A DNA stretch of 64,000 bases, from assembly GCF_014203665.1 (NCBI RefSeq), contig NZ_JACHJN010000003.1:62001-126000 (forward strand), given 5' to 3'. Under the pieces are notes generated by a model. The model searched no databases and had not been told where the DNA came from. It saw only the letters and a list, made by a program, of their open reading frames with translations. A program made the translations under genes and the position numbers. Positions 25,227 to 37,140 of this stretch are shown one piece after another. Positions within the stretch are counted from its first letter, which is position 1. The number at the start of each line of letters is the position of its first letter. The DNA is from Saccharothrix tamanrassetensis. Lineage in GTDB: Bacteria > Actinomycetota > Actinomycetes > Mycobacteriales > Pseudonocardiaceae.

Positions 25227-26789
25227 GTGCGCCGAGTCGCACCGCTGGCCTCGGTGGCTGTGCTCGCTCTGCTCGCACAGCCGTTGACCGCTGCCAGCGC
25301 ACCCGCCGATTCCCTTCTCTCCCAAGGTAAACCCGTCACCGTGTCCTCCGCGGAGGACACCGGCCTGGCCGGCCAGTTCGCGGTCGACGGCCGTGCCGAC
25401 ACCCGTTGGGCCAGCGCGCCCGGCATCGATCCGCAGTGGTTGGCGGTGGACCTCGGCGGCACGGCGGAGGTGCACCAGGTCATCGTGCGCTGGGAAGCCG
25501 CGTACGCCACCAAGTACAAGGTCCAGCTGTCCGCGAACGGTTCGTCGTGGACCGACATCAGCAGTCGCGCCACCGGCGACGGGGAGACCGACACCCACGG
25601 TGGTCTCAACGGGACCGGTCGCTACCTGCGAATCCTCGGTACCGAACGAGCCACCGAGTGGGGCTACTCGCTCTGGGAGTTGGAGGTCTACGGGGTCCGT
25701 GCCGGTGGTGACGTCACACCGCCGTCCGTGCCCGCCGGGCTCCGGGTCACCGGCACGACCTCCAGCAGTGCGTCGCTGACCTGGACCGCCGCCACGGACA
25801 ACGTCGGTGTCGCCGGCTACGACATCCTGCGCAACGGCGTGGTGGTCGGGACCGCCTCGGGCACCGCGTACACCGACAACGGCCTCGCTCCGAGCACCGG
25901 CTACGACTACACCGTCCGTGCCAAGGACTCCGCCGGCAACACATCCGGACCCAGCAACCAGGTCCGGGCCACGACGGGCGCGGGTTCGGGGTCGTTCGTG
26001 ATCGCGGCGGCGGGGGACATCGCCGAGCAGTGCACGGAGAGCAGTTCCTCCTGCGTGCATCCGAAGACCGCGCGGTTGGTCGAGCAGATGAACCCGGTCG
26101 CGGTGATCACCATGGGGGACAACCAGTACGACGACGCCCACCTGTCGGACTTCCGCAACTACTACGACAAGACCTGGGGTCGGTTCAAGGCCAAGACCAA
26201 GCCGACGCCGGGCAACCACGAGACGTACTCCAGCCCGCCGCTGGCCGGGTACAAGGGCTACTTCGGCTCGATCGCCACGCCGAACGGCAAGACCTACTAC
26301 TCCTGGGACCAGGGCAACTGGCACTTCGTCGCCCTCGACTCCAACGAGTCGAGCAAGCCGGGCTCGGAGCAGGCCGAGTGGCTCAAGCGCGACCTGGCGG
26401 CCAACAAGAAGGGCTGTGTGGCCGCGTACTTCCACCACCCGCGCTGGAGTTCCGGCTCGCACGGCCACAACACCAGCAGCGCCGGGCTCTGGGAGACGTT
26501 GGTGGCCAACAAGACCGACCTCGTGCTGGGCGGTCACGACCACCACTACGAGCGGTTCAAGCCGCTGAACGCCAGTGGCAAGGCCGATCCGAACGGAACC
26601 CGGTCGGTGATCGGCGGTGGCGGTGGCGCCTCGCTCTACAAGGTGTCCGCCGACCCTGCCATCACCGAGTTCGCCAAGTCCGTGCACGGCGTGCTGAAGC
26701 TGACCCTGACCGACAGCACCTACTCGTGGCAGTTGGTGGGTCTGGACGGGAAGGCGATCGACAGCACCCCGACCTACACCTGCCACTGA
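25227..26789 (+). CDS. Secreted metallophosphoesterase with CBM32 and FN3 domains
   Basis: 520 residues from GTG 25227 after GAGGAGAAC. Signal peptide (about 1-28); F5/8 type C (discoidin/CBM32) domain (about 30-155, ending WELEVYGV); FN3 domain (about 163-250, SVPAGLRVTGTTSSS to VRATTG); then a calcineurin-type phosphoesterase (about 255-515) with GDI, GDNQYDD, GNHET, HHPRW and GGHDHHYERF metal-ligand motifs. An extracellular phosphomonoesterase or nucleotidase tethered to glycans is likely. Its stop TGA overlaps the MFS start by one base. Confidence 0.92.
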   Translation: MRRVAPLASVAVLALLAQPLTAASAPADSLLSQGKPVTVSSAEDTGLAGQFAVDGRADTRWASAPGIDPQWLAVDLGGTAEVHQVIVRWEAAYATKYKVQLSANGSSWTDISSRATGDGETDTHGGLNGTGRYLRILGTERATEWGYSLWELEVYGVRAGGDVTPPSVPAGLRVTGTTSSSASLTWTAATDNVGVAGYDILRNGVVVGTASGTAYTDNGLAPSTGYDYTVRAKDSAGNTSGPSNQVRATTGAGSGSFVIAAAGDIAEQCTESSSSCVHPKTARLVEQMNPVAVITMGDNQYDDAHLSDFRNYYDKTWGRFKAKTKPTPGNHETYSSPPLAGYKGYFGSIATPNGKTYYSWDQGNWHFVALDSNESSKPGSEQAEWLKRDLAANKKGCVAAYFHHPRWSSGSHGHNTSSAGLWETLVANKTDLVLGGHDHHYERFKPLNASGKADPNGTRSVIGGGGGASLYKVSADPAITEFAKSVHGVLKLTLTDSTYSWQLVGLDGKAIDSTPTYTCH

Positions 26790-27994
26790 TGTACATCGCG
26801 ACCGCGCGGCAGGCACCTGCCGAGGTCCGGGGACGCGGCCGGGTCGCGGGCAACGTGCTCGCGCTCGGTCTCGTCTCCCTGGTCACCGACGTGTCGTCGG
26901 AGATGGTCACAGCGGTGCTGCCGCTGTACTTCGTGGTCGCGCTCGGGTTGAGCCCGTTCCAGTTCGGTCTGCTGGACGGGCTCTACTCCGGGGTGACGGC
27001 GGTGGTGCGGCTGCTCGGCGGGCACGTGGCGGACCGGTGGCAGCGGCGCAAGGCCGTGGCGCTGACGGGGTACGGGCTGTCGGCGGTGGCCAAGCTGGGA
27101 CTGGTCGCGGCGGGCTCGTCGGTGGCGGCGCTGGGCGCGGTGCTCGCCGTCGACCGCACCGGCAAAGGCCTGCGGACCGCACCACGGGACGCGCTGATCT
27201 CGTTGAGCAGCACGCCGGACGTGCTGGGCCGGGCGTTCGGCGTGCACCGGGCGATGGACACCGTCGGGGCGTTCCTCGGTCCGTTAGTGGCGATGTTCGT
27301 GCTGTGGGCCAGTCTGGGCGACTACGACGCGGTGTTCGTCACCAGCTTCTGCGTGGCCGTGCTGGGCGTCGTGCTGCTGGGGTTGCTGGTGCGGGACCAC
27401 CGGAACCCGCTGCCTGCGAAACCCTCATTGAAGTCGTTGTGGCGCAAACCGTTCCGGCGGATGGTCGGATGGGCCGCGCTGCTCGGCGTGGTCACCGTCG
27501 GTGACGCGTTCCTGTACCTCGTGCTGCAACAGCGGCTCGCGCTCGATGCCGTGCACTTCCCGTTGCTGGCACTGGGAACGGCGGCGGTGTACCTGCTGCT
27601 GGCCGTGCCACTGGGCCGGTTGGCCGACCGGGTCGGGCGGTGGCCGGTGTTCCTCGCCGGGCACCTCGCGCTGGCGTCGGCGTTCGGGCTGCTGCTCACC
27701 CCGTTCACGAACGTCGTCGTGATCCTGGTGTTGCACGGGGTGTTCTACGCGGCCACGGACGGCGTGCTGATGGCCGCCGCGAGTCCGTTGCTGCCGGCCG
27801 AGCTGCGCACCAGCGGGATGGCGGTGCTGCAGACCGGCCAGGCGTTGGCGAAACTGGTTTCCTCCGTCCTGTTTGGAGCGATGTGGACCCTCTGGGGAGT
27901 GTCGACGGCGATCCTGGTGTCGCTGGTCCTGCTGGCGCTCGCACTGGCCGGCGCGGCCGTCGGGCGGCCGCTGTCCTCGCGGCCCTCGTCCTGA
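26789..27994 (+). CDS. MFS transporter
   Basis: 401 residues from ATG 26789 (TGATG overlap with the phosphoesterase stop). About 12 membrane helices. The signature LLGGHVADRWQRRK lies between helices 2 and 3, with a second copy GRLADRVGRWP between helices 8 and 9. LVTDVSSEMVTAVLPLYF at the N terminus is typical of the YfkF/MJ-type drug or sugar-phosphate MFS branch. Coupling to the phosphoesterase suggests uptake or export of its product, which is inference. Confidence 0.9.
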   Translation: MYIATARQAPAEVRGRGRVAGNVLALGLVSLVTDVSSEMVTAVLPLYFVVALGLSPFQFGLLDGLYSGVTAVVRLLGGHVADRWQRRKAVALTGYGLSAVAKLGLVAAGSSVAALGAVLAVDRTGKGLRTAPRDALISLSSTPDVLGRAFGVHRAMDTVGAFLGPLVAMFVLWASLGDYDAVFVTSFCVAVLGVVLLGLLVRDHRNPLPAKPSLKSLWRKPFRRMVGWAALLGVVTVGDAFLYLVLQQRLALDAVHFPLLALGTAAVYLLLAVPLGRLADRVGRWPVFLAGHLALASAFGLLLTPFTNVVVILVLHGVFYAATDGVLMAAASPLLPAELRTSGMAVLQTGQALAKLVSSVLFGAMWTLWGVSTAILVSLVLLALALAGAAVGRPLSSRPSS

Positions 27995-28743
27995 TCGCGG
28001 GGGCGACGGCGTACGTGCTGCACGCCCGCAGCCGCACGGCCGAGGCGGGCGCGGCGTGCGAGCGGCAATCGGCGAGGGGCGGCACGGTCGCCTGCCTCGC
28101 CGCGCGGCCCGGCGTGCCGCCGATGGCCGAACTGGTGGTGACCCGCGCCGGGCGGGAGCAGCGGCACGAGGTGCCCGGCATCCCGAGCAGGCTCCAGGTG
28201 TCGCCGAGCGGGCGGATGGTGTCGTGGACGGTGTTCGTGTCCGGCGACTCCTACAACACGGCCGGTTTCTCCACCCGGACCGGCATCCTGGACACCGAGA
28301 CCGACGACCTGCGCAAGTCGATCGAGGACATCCCGCTGACCGTGGACGGCAAGCGCTACTTCGCGCCGGACCTCAACTTCTGGGGTGTCACGTTCGGCGC
28401 GGACGACAGCCGGTTCTACGCCACCGCCGCCAGCCGGGGCACCACCCACCTGATCGAGGCCGACTACCGGGGGTGGGAGGCCGAAGCGTTGCGGGACAAC
28501 GTGGAATGCCCGTCACTGTCCCCGGACGGCACCCGGCTGGCGTTCAAGAAGCGCGTCACGCCCGGTCCGTGGCAGCTGCACGTGCTGGACCTGGCCACCA
28601 TGGCCGAGACACCGCTGGCCGAGGCCCGCAGCGTCGACGACCAGGCCGTGTGGCTGGACGCCGACACCGTGGGCTACGGCTTGGCGAAGGAGCAGTGGTC
28701 GGTGCCCGCGGACGGGACGGGCGAACCGGCCCGGCTGCCCTGA
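27883..28743 (+). CDS. Membrane-anchored TolB-like beta-propeller protein
   Basis: About 286 residues. A single N-terminal helix (AAAVLAALVLIAGATAYVL) precedes beta-propeller-like repeats (VSPSGRMVSWTVF, FWGVTFGADDSRFY, PSLSPDGTRLAFKK). The only in-frame start that keeps the helix is GTG 27883, which overlaps the MFS gene by 112 nt; a start at 28015 would lose the helix, so the 5' end is uncertain. Function unknown. It converges on glgB with a 4-bp gap. Confidence 0.7.
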   Translation: MDPLGSVDGDPGVAGPAGARTGRRGRRAAAVLAALVLIAGATAYVLHARSRTAEAGAACERQSARGGTVACLAARPGVPPMAELVVTRAGREQRHEVPGIPSRLQVSPSGRMVSWTVFVSGDSYNTAGFSTRTGILDTETDDLRKSIEDIPLTVDGKRYFAPDLNFWGVTFGADDSRFYATAASRGTTHLIEADYRGWEAEALRDNVECPSLSPDGTRLAFKKRVTPGPWQLHVLDLATMAETPLAEARSVDDQAVWLDADTVGYGLAKEQWSVPADGTGEPARLP

Positions 28744-28747
28744 CCCG

Positions 28748-31149
<2,402 letters not shown>

Positions 31150-31153
<4 letters not shown>

Positions 31154-32484
31154 CGTGTTCCCTCTCCAGTGATCCGGGCGATCGACGACAGCGGCACCGT
31201 CAACCACTCCGGCCGGTTCGCGTACTCGTAGGCCACCTCGTACACCGCCTTGTCCAGCTCGAACGCCCGCAGCAGGTGCCCGCGCCCGCGCGGGTCGCCC
31301 ACCGAGGACGCCGCCGCCTCCGCGTAGCCCTCGGTGAACGCCGCGCGGTTGCGCCGCGCCCACTCCAGCGCCCGCACCGCCAGCTGGTGGTCCTCCGGCT
31401 GGCCGACGAGCAGCTGGTGGGCCGCGTAGTCGAAGGATCGCAGCATCCCGGCCACATCGCGCAGCGGCGAGCGCAGCGCGGTGCGCTCCGCGATCGGCGC
31501 GCCCGGCTCGCCCTCGAAGTCGATCAGCAGCCAGCCGTGCACGGTGCGCAGCACCTGGCCCAGGTGCAGGTCGCCGTGGATGTGCTGGACGGCGATCTCG
31601 CCGGGCGTGTCACGGGCCTGCTCGAACGCCTCGCGCAGCGCGGGCACGTACGGCGCCAGCTCGGGCACCGACTCCACCACCGAGTCCAGCCGGGTCACCA
31701 TGGCCCGCACCGTCCGGTCGATGTCCTCGTCGTCCGCGTACGCGCTGCCCAGCGCCCGTTGCAGGTCGGCGTGCACGGTGGCCACCGCCTGGCCCAGCCG
31801 CTGCGCCTCGCCCGCGAAGTCGCCGCCCACCTCGTCCGCGTGCAGGTCGCCCTCGGCCATCAGGTCGCGCACGCTGGTGGTGGCCATCGCCCAGCCGTCC
31901 ACCGCGTCCGGCAGGAACTGCTGGAGCATCCCGACGGTGGTGGTCTGCCCGTCCAGCGAACCGGTGATCGAGCCCAGCGGCTGCGCGATGTGCTCGCAGC
32001 CCACCCGGTGCAGGGCGCGTTGCAGCACCAGGTCCGGGTTCTCGCCCAGGGTGAGCTTGCGGAACAGCTTGAGGATGTACTGGCTGCCGAACACCAGCGA
32101 CGTGTTGCTCTGCTCGGAGGTGATCGGCCGGCCGCGCAGCCCGGTCTGCACCCGCACGTCCGGCTCGTGCTCGAACACCAGCCCGTCCACGGAGGCGTTC
32201 TCCGCGATCAGGTCCAGCAGCCGGCCCGCCAGCTCCGGGTCGGTCGTCGCGTCGTAGTTGTCCACCCGGTCGGTCACCAGCAGCTGGTACGGCTCCCGCC
32301 GGTCCGCCTGCGCCACCTCCACCACCAGGTGCACCAGCAGCGGGTCGGCGGCGCTCAGCACGCCGGTCCGGAGTGGACGGACGGCCGACACCGGCCGGTC
32401 CTTGCCGCCGAACCACCGCTGCGCGGGCAGCCACGCGGGCAGTTCGGCCAGCACCTTGTCCACCAGGTCGTGCGGTCCGGTCAT
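31150..32484 (-). CDS. mak: Maltokinase
   Basis: 444 residues from ATG 32484, preceded by GAGGTGA; a GTG at 32493 that overlaps the treS stop (GTGA) is an alternative. It phosphorylates maltose with ATP to maltose 1-phosphate, the GlgE substrate. [13 protein letters not shown] at the N terminus, the cap region and the kinase-like [13 protein letters not shown] with DFEGEP (catalytic and metal-binding Asp) match the Mak/Pep2 family. The frame open further upstream is antisense-like shadow of treS. It lies between treS and glgB, the standard GlgE-pathway order. Confidence 0.94.
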
Positions 32485-32489
32485 CGCGT

Positions 32490-34301
32490 TCACCTCGCCT
32501 CGCCCTCGTCGTCGGCCTCCACCAGCTGGAACCAGTAGAAGCCGTGACCGGGCAGCGTCAACAGGTAGGACAGGTCGCCGATCGCGGGGAACCGGACCCC
32601 GCCGGTCAGCTCCACCGGGCGGCTGTCCCGGTGTTCGGACAGGTCCAGCTCCACCGGCTGCGGGAACCGGGACAGGTTGTTCACGCACAGCACGATGTCC
32701 TCGCGCCCGTCCGGCCGGCGCCACCGCCGGCGGTAGGCCAGCACGCTCGGGTTCGAGCCGCCCAGGTCGGTGAAGTCGCCCTCGGCCAGCGCGTGGTGCT
32801 GCTTGCGCACCTCGATCATCCGGCGCGTCCAGTTCAGCAGCGAAGACTGGTTGTTCAGCTGCGCCTCCACGTTCAGGGCCTGGTAGCCGTAGACCGGATC
32901 CATGATCACCGGCAGGTAGATGCGTCCCGGGTCGCAGGAGGAGAACCCCGCGTTGCGGTCCGGGGTCCACTGCATCGGCGTGCGGACGGCGTCCCGGTCG
33001 CCCAGCCAGATGTTGTCGCCCATGCCGATCTCGTCACCGTAGTAGAGAACGGGCGATCCGGGGAGGGACAGCAGCATGGCGGTGAAGAGCTCCTGCTGGT
33101 TGCGGTCGTTCTCCAGCAGTGGTGCCAGCCGCCGTCTGATGCCGATGTTCGCCTTCATCCGGGGATCTTTGGCGTACTCGGCGTACATGTAGTCGCGCTC
33201 TTCGTCGGTGACCATTTCGAGGGTCAGCTCGTCGTGGTTGCGCAGGAAGATGCCCCACTGCGCGCCCGACGGGATCTCCGGCGTCTGGGCCAGGATCTCC
33301 GAGATCGGGAACCGCGACTCGCGCCGCACCGCCATGAAGATGCGCGGCATCAACGGGAAGTGGAACGCCATGTGGCACTCGTCGCCGCCCACCTCGGGGT
33401 CGCCGAAGTACTCCACGACGTCGCTCGGCCACTGGTTGGCCTCGGCCAGCAGCACGCGGCCGGGGTACTCGTCGTCGACCACCTTGCGGCAGCGCTTGAG
33501 GAAGTCGTGCGTGCGGGGCAGGTTCTCGCAGTTGGTGCCCTCCTGCTCGAACAGGTACGGCACGGCGTCCAGCCGGAACCCGTCGATGCCGAGGTCCAGC
33601 CAGAACCGCAGGGTGTCCAGCATCGCCTCCTGCACGTCCGGGTTCTCGAAGTTGAGGTCCGGCTGGTGGGAGAAGAACCGGTGCCAGTAGAACTGGCCGC
33701 GCACCGGGTCGTAGGTCCAGTTCGACGTCTCGGTGTCGACGAAGATGATCCGCGCGTCCGGGTAGCGCTGGTCGTCGTCGCTCCACACGTAGTAGTTGCC
33801 GTACGGCCCGTCCGGCTCGGCGCGGGACTGCTGGAACCACGGGTGGGCGTCGCTCGTGTGGTTGAGCACCAGGTCGGTGATCACCCGGATGCCGCGCCGG
33901 TGCGCCTCGTCCAGCAGGTAGACGAAGTCCTCCACCGAGCCGAACTCCGGCAGCACCGCGCGGAAGTCGGAGATGTCGTACCCGCCGTCGCGCAGCGGCG
34001 AGGCGTAGAACGGCGGCAGCCACAGGCAGTCCACGCCGAGCCACTCCAGGTAGTCCAACCGGGACGCGAGGCCGCGCAGGTCCCCGGTGCCGTCGCCGTT
34101 GGAGTCGCTGAAGGCTCGCACCAGCACCTCGTAGAACACCGCGCCCTTGAACCAGCCGGGCTCGCGCGGCGCGAGCTTCGCCGACCGGAAGTCCTCGGCC
34201 TGCGGTTCGACCAGCAGGCCGTCCGCGCCGATGGCCTCGCCGGTGTGCGGCACGCCTTCCAGTCCGGTCAGCGCGGCGTCGGGTCGGGGGTCTTCTGCCA
34301 T
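32490..34301 (-). CDS. treS: Trehalose synthase (maltose alpha-D-glucosyltransferase)
   Basis: 603 residues from ATG 34301 after GAGGTGGAG. It interconverts trehalose and maltose. The GH13 barrel shows nucleophile Asp245 ([11 protein letters not shown]), acid Glu287 (LLAEANQWP) and Asp357 (LRNHDELT). The N-terminal [19 protein letters not shown] is typical of TreS. No fused maltokinase domain; the kinase is the next gene. The frame stays open upstream through glgE in antisense-like register, but this start matches the family. It follows glgE by 89 bp. Confidence 0.95.
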   Translation of the reverse strand: MAEDPRPDAALTGLEGVPHTGEAIGADGLLVEPQAEDFRSAKLAPREPGWFKGAVFYEVLVRAFSDSNGDGTGDLRGLASRLDYLEWLGVDCLWLPPFYASPLRDGGYDISDFRAVLPEFGSVEDFVYLLDEAHRRGIRVITDLVLNHTSDAHPWFQQSRAEPDGPYGNYYVWSDDDQRYPDARIIFVDTETSNWTYDPVRGQFYWHRFFSHQPDLNFENPDVQEAMLDTLRFWLDLGIDGFRLDAVPYLFEQEGTNCENLPRTHDFLKRCRKVVDDEYPGRVLLAEANQWPSDVVEYFGDPEVGGDECHMAFHFPLMPRIFMAVRRESRFPISEILAQTPEIPSGAQWGIFLRNHDELTLEMVTDEERDYMYAEYAKDPRMKANIGIRRRLAPLLENDRNQQELFTAMLLSLPGSPVLYYGDEIGMGDNIWLGDRDAVRTPMQWTPDRNAGFSSCDPGRIYLPVIMDPVYGYQALNVEAQLNNQSSLLNWTRRMIEVRKQHHALAEGDFTDLGGSNPSVLAYRRRWRRPDGREDIVLCVNNLSRFPQPVELDLSEHRDSRPVELTGGVRFPAIGDLSYLLTLPGHGFYWFQLVEADDEGEAR

Positions 34302-34390
34302 GTGCTCCACCTCGTCCCACCTCTTCGGGGGTACGTCCGGTCGTCCCTCGCGCTGCGGCGCGCGGGGACTGGGGGTGAGGGCTGATGCGG

Positions 34391-36370
34391 TTAGCCGCTG
34401 AACCTGCGCTGCACGCTGACGACGTGCGCCGACGCACGCCACGGCTCCAGGCGGACGTAGTTGGCCTGGCCCCAGTCCCAGGTCTCCCCGGTCACCTCGT
34501 CGTGCGCGATCAGCCGTTCGTGCCAGTCGAAGCCGAGCAGGGGCAGGTCGAGCCAGACCGTGCCGTCCTGGGCGTTGTGCGGGTCCAGGTTCACCACCAC
34601 GACCACGGTGTCGCCGCTGCCCGGGTCCTGTTTGGAGTAGGCGATCAGCGCGGGGTTGTCGATGTGGTGGAAGCGCAGGGTGCGCATCTGCTGCAACGCG
34701 GGGTGCGCGCGGCGGATGGTGTTCAGCTTGCGCAGCCACGGCTCCAGCGAACGGCCTTCGGCGACGGCCTGCCCGAAGTCGCGGGGGCGCAGCTGGTACT
34801 TCTCCGAGTTGAGGTACTCCTCGCTGCCCTCGCGCACCGCCTGGTGCTCGTAGAGCTCGTAGCCGGCGTACACGCCCCAGGTCGGGGACATCGTGGCGGC
34901 CAGCGCGGCGCGCAGCGCGAACATGCCCGGACCGCCGTGCTGCAACGACTCGTGCAGGATGTCCGGCGTGTTCACGAACAGGTTCGGCCGGGCCTCGTCC
35001 CAGTGCTCGACCAGTTCGGCGCCGAACTCGGTCAGCTCCTCCTTGGTCGTCCGCCAGGTGAAGTACGTGTAGCTCTGGGTGAAGCCGAGCTTCGCCAGCC
35101 CGTAGAGCCGGGCGGGCCGGGTGAACGCCTCGGACAGGAACAGCACGTCCGGGTGCGAGTCCTTGACCGCCCAGATCAGCCACGCCCAGAAGTCCGGCGG
35201 CTTGGTGTGCGGGTTGTCCACCCGGAAGATCCGGACCCCGTGCTCCACCCAGTGCAGCACGACGCGCAGCACCTCGTTGTAGATGCCCTGCGGGTCGTTG
35301 TCGAAGTTGACCGGGTAGATGTCCTGGTACTTCTTCGGCGGGTTCTCGGCGTACGCGATCGAGCCGTCCGGGCGGGTGGTGAACCACTCCGGGTGCTTGA
35401 GCACCCACGGGTGGTCGGGCGCGCACTGGAGGGCCAGGTCGAGCGCCACCTCCAGGTCCAGCTCGCCGGCCCGCCGCACGAACGCGTCGAAGTCCTCGAT
35501 GGTGCCCAGCTCGGGGTGGATCGCGTCGTGCCCGCCCTCGTCCGCGCCGATCGCCCAGGTCGAGCCGGGGTCGTCCTCGGTGGCGATCAGGGTGTTGTTC
35601 GGGCCCTTGCGGTTCACCCGGCCGATGGGGTGGATCGGCGGCAGGTAGGCGACGTCGAAGCCCATCGCCGCGATCCGGTCCAGCTCCTTGGTCGCGGTGG
35701 CGAACGTGCCGTGCACCGGGACGCCGGACTCGTCCAGCCCGCCGGTGGAGCGCGGGAAGAACTCGTACCAGGAACCGAACGCGGCGCGCTTGCGGTCCAC
35801 CCAGATCTTCTGCGGCTTGCCCTTGGTGATCAGCTCGCGCACCGGGTGGTCGTGCATGACCTGCCGCACGTCCTGCGCGAGCGCGGGCGCGACCCGCTCC
35901 GCCAGCGGCCGGTCCTCGTCCCGCAGCGCTCGCGCGGCGTTGACCAGCAGCGGCTTCTCCTTGCGGCGGTCCGGCCGGCGGGAGACCCGGTCCAGCAGCC
36001 GGGCGCCGGCCTCCAGGTCGTTGTGCAGCTCGTCGGCGCCCTGCCCGGCGGCGATCTTGACCTCCACGGCGTGCAGCCAGGTGGCCCACGGGTCCGACCA
36101 GGCGTCGACGCGGAAGGTCCACGCGCCCTCGCCGTCCAGCACGATGGTCGCCGCCCACCGGTCCAGCCCGATGCCCTGCGGGACCATGCGGGTGTGTCTC
36201 GCGACCCGGTCGCCCGGCCCCCGCCACGCGACGGTGGCCGCGACGGCGTCGTGGCCCTCGCGCCACACCGTCGCCTCGACGGGCACGTGCTCGCCGACCA
36301 CCGCTTTGGCCGGATAGCGGCCGCAGCTCACGGTCGGCGAGACGTCGTCGATACCGAGTCGTCCGCTCAT
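34391..36370 (-). CDS. glgE: Alpha-1,4-glucan:maltose-1-phosphate maltosyltransferase
   Basis: 659 residues from ATG 36370 after GAGAGGGGC. It adds maltose units from maltose 1-phosphate to the non-reducing end of alpha-glucan. The GH13_3 barrel carries nucleophile Asp385 ([11 protein letters not shown]), acid Glu414 (FLSEAFTRP) and the GlgE-type N-terminal domain ([20 protein letters not shown]). First gene of the four-gene GlgE operon. The promoter should lie in the 770-bp gap shared with glgP. Confidence 0.96.
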   Translation of the reverse strand: MSGRLGIDDVSPTVSCGRYPAKAVVGEHVPVEATVWREGHDAVAATVAWRGPGDRVARHTRMVPQGIGLDRWAATIVLDGEGAWTFRVDAWSDPWATWLHAVEVKIAAGQGADELHNDLEAGARLLDRVSRRPDRRKEKPLLVNAARALRDEDRPLAERVAPALAQDVRQVMHDHPVRELITKGKPQKIWVDRKRAAFGSWYEFFPRSTGGLDESGVPVHGTFATATKELDRIAAMGFDVAYLPPIHPIGRVNRKGPNNTLIATEDDPGSTWAIGADEGGHDAIHPELGTIEDFDAFVRRAGELDLEVALDLALQCAPDHPWVLKHPEWFTTRPDGSIAYAENPPKKYQDIYPVNFDNDPQGIYNEVLRVVLHWVEHGVRIFRVDNPHTKPPDFWAWLIWAVKDSHPDVLFLSEAFTRPARLYGLAKLGFTQSYTYFTWRTTKEELTEFGAELVEHWDEARPNLFVNTPDILHESLQHGGPGMFALRAALAATMSPTWGVYAGYELYEHQAVREGSEEYLNSEKYQLRPRDFGQAVAEGRSLEPWLRKLNTIRRAHPALQQMRTLRFHHIDNPALIAYSKQDPGSGDTVVVVVNLDPHNAQDGTVWLDLPLLGFDWHERLIAHDEVTGETWDWGQANYVRLEPWRASAHVVSVQRRFSG

Positions 36371-37140
36371 CGGCAGCGCCCCTCTCGCCTGGTGTGACGC
36401 TTGCGCGTTCAAGTTTGCCCGCTTCGATCGCGCACGTCGTCACCGGGGACTCCGTACCCGCTGTTCCTACCCCGTCTGGTTGGATCGCACACTTGGCGAT
36501 GATCAGATTCTCGCCATGGAAGACGCTCGTTCCATGGCGCGAAGGTGTCATCACACGAACGGGCGAGTGAATGTGACGCGCCACTGCACTCGGCTTCGCG
36601 ACGTGCCGGCGAACCCGGAGTCCGACAGCGGCCCTGATCACGCCCGTCGTCTCCGCCGCACCGTTCGTGCGGGAGACCTGCGGGAAGCGCCGACGTGACC
36701 GCGTTGTCGATCGGGTGGATTTCATCCCGCGCCGACGGGTTGCCGGTTGCACCCTCCACTACCGCGCGTGCACGCGGACGAGCCGGGGATGGATCGCCCT
36801 CAAGGGCCCTCGGCGTGGTCTGTTTCCACACGCCCGAGTGCCAGGGCGTCGGCGGCCTGGCCGCGTCCAGGACGGCGGCAGCGCGGTACCCGCGCGTGGC
36901 GGTCGGCAAAGCGCTCCTTTAACGCCGTGCCGCGGGCCGGGAGGCCGCCGACAGGACCATCGCCCTGACGGCCGAAAGGCGCAACCGTCGAGCCCGCATC
37001 GGTGCGTTGCGGTAACGATCGCCGACTGTGTACGAAAGAACACGCATGGGACATCCGCCCTGGCAGGACTGGATCGGTCCCTGCATCGGTTCGGGTGACC
37101 GTTGCTCGACACCGCTGGATGGGGGATAGGGTCCGACGCC
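36371..37140. other. Long divergent control region between glgE and glgP
   Basis: 770 bp with no frame that shows protein-like composition. The part next to glgE (about 36413-36610) is less GC-rich than its neighbours and holds a 10-bp-arm dyad. The rest has no recognisable riboswitch or RNA gene. The length suggests complex regulation or a decayed gene. Confidence 0.6.
36512..36539. promoter_or_regulatory. Perfect dyad in the glgE/glgP divergent region
   Basis: CGCCATGGAA (36512-36521) and TTCCATGGCG (36530-36539) are perfect 10-bp arms around 8 bp, 142 bp before glgE. It could be an operator or a hairpin in the glgE leader. Confidence 0.45.

Noticed and set aside
32490-36752. 1420-residue minus-strand frame that would fuse treS to upstream sequence
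   Set aside because: Upstream of 34301 it is an out-of-frame shadow of glgE, which reads correctly in another frame; TreS starts at 34301 with a ribosome site.
36409-37098. Possible genes in the glgE-glgP gap (166 and 143 codons)
   Set aside because: Composition is that of random GC-rich frames, with no motif, ribosome site or plausible operon context.
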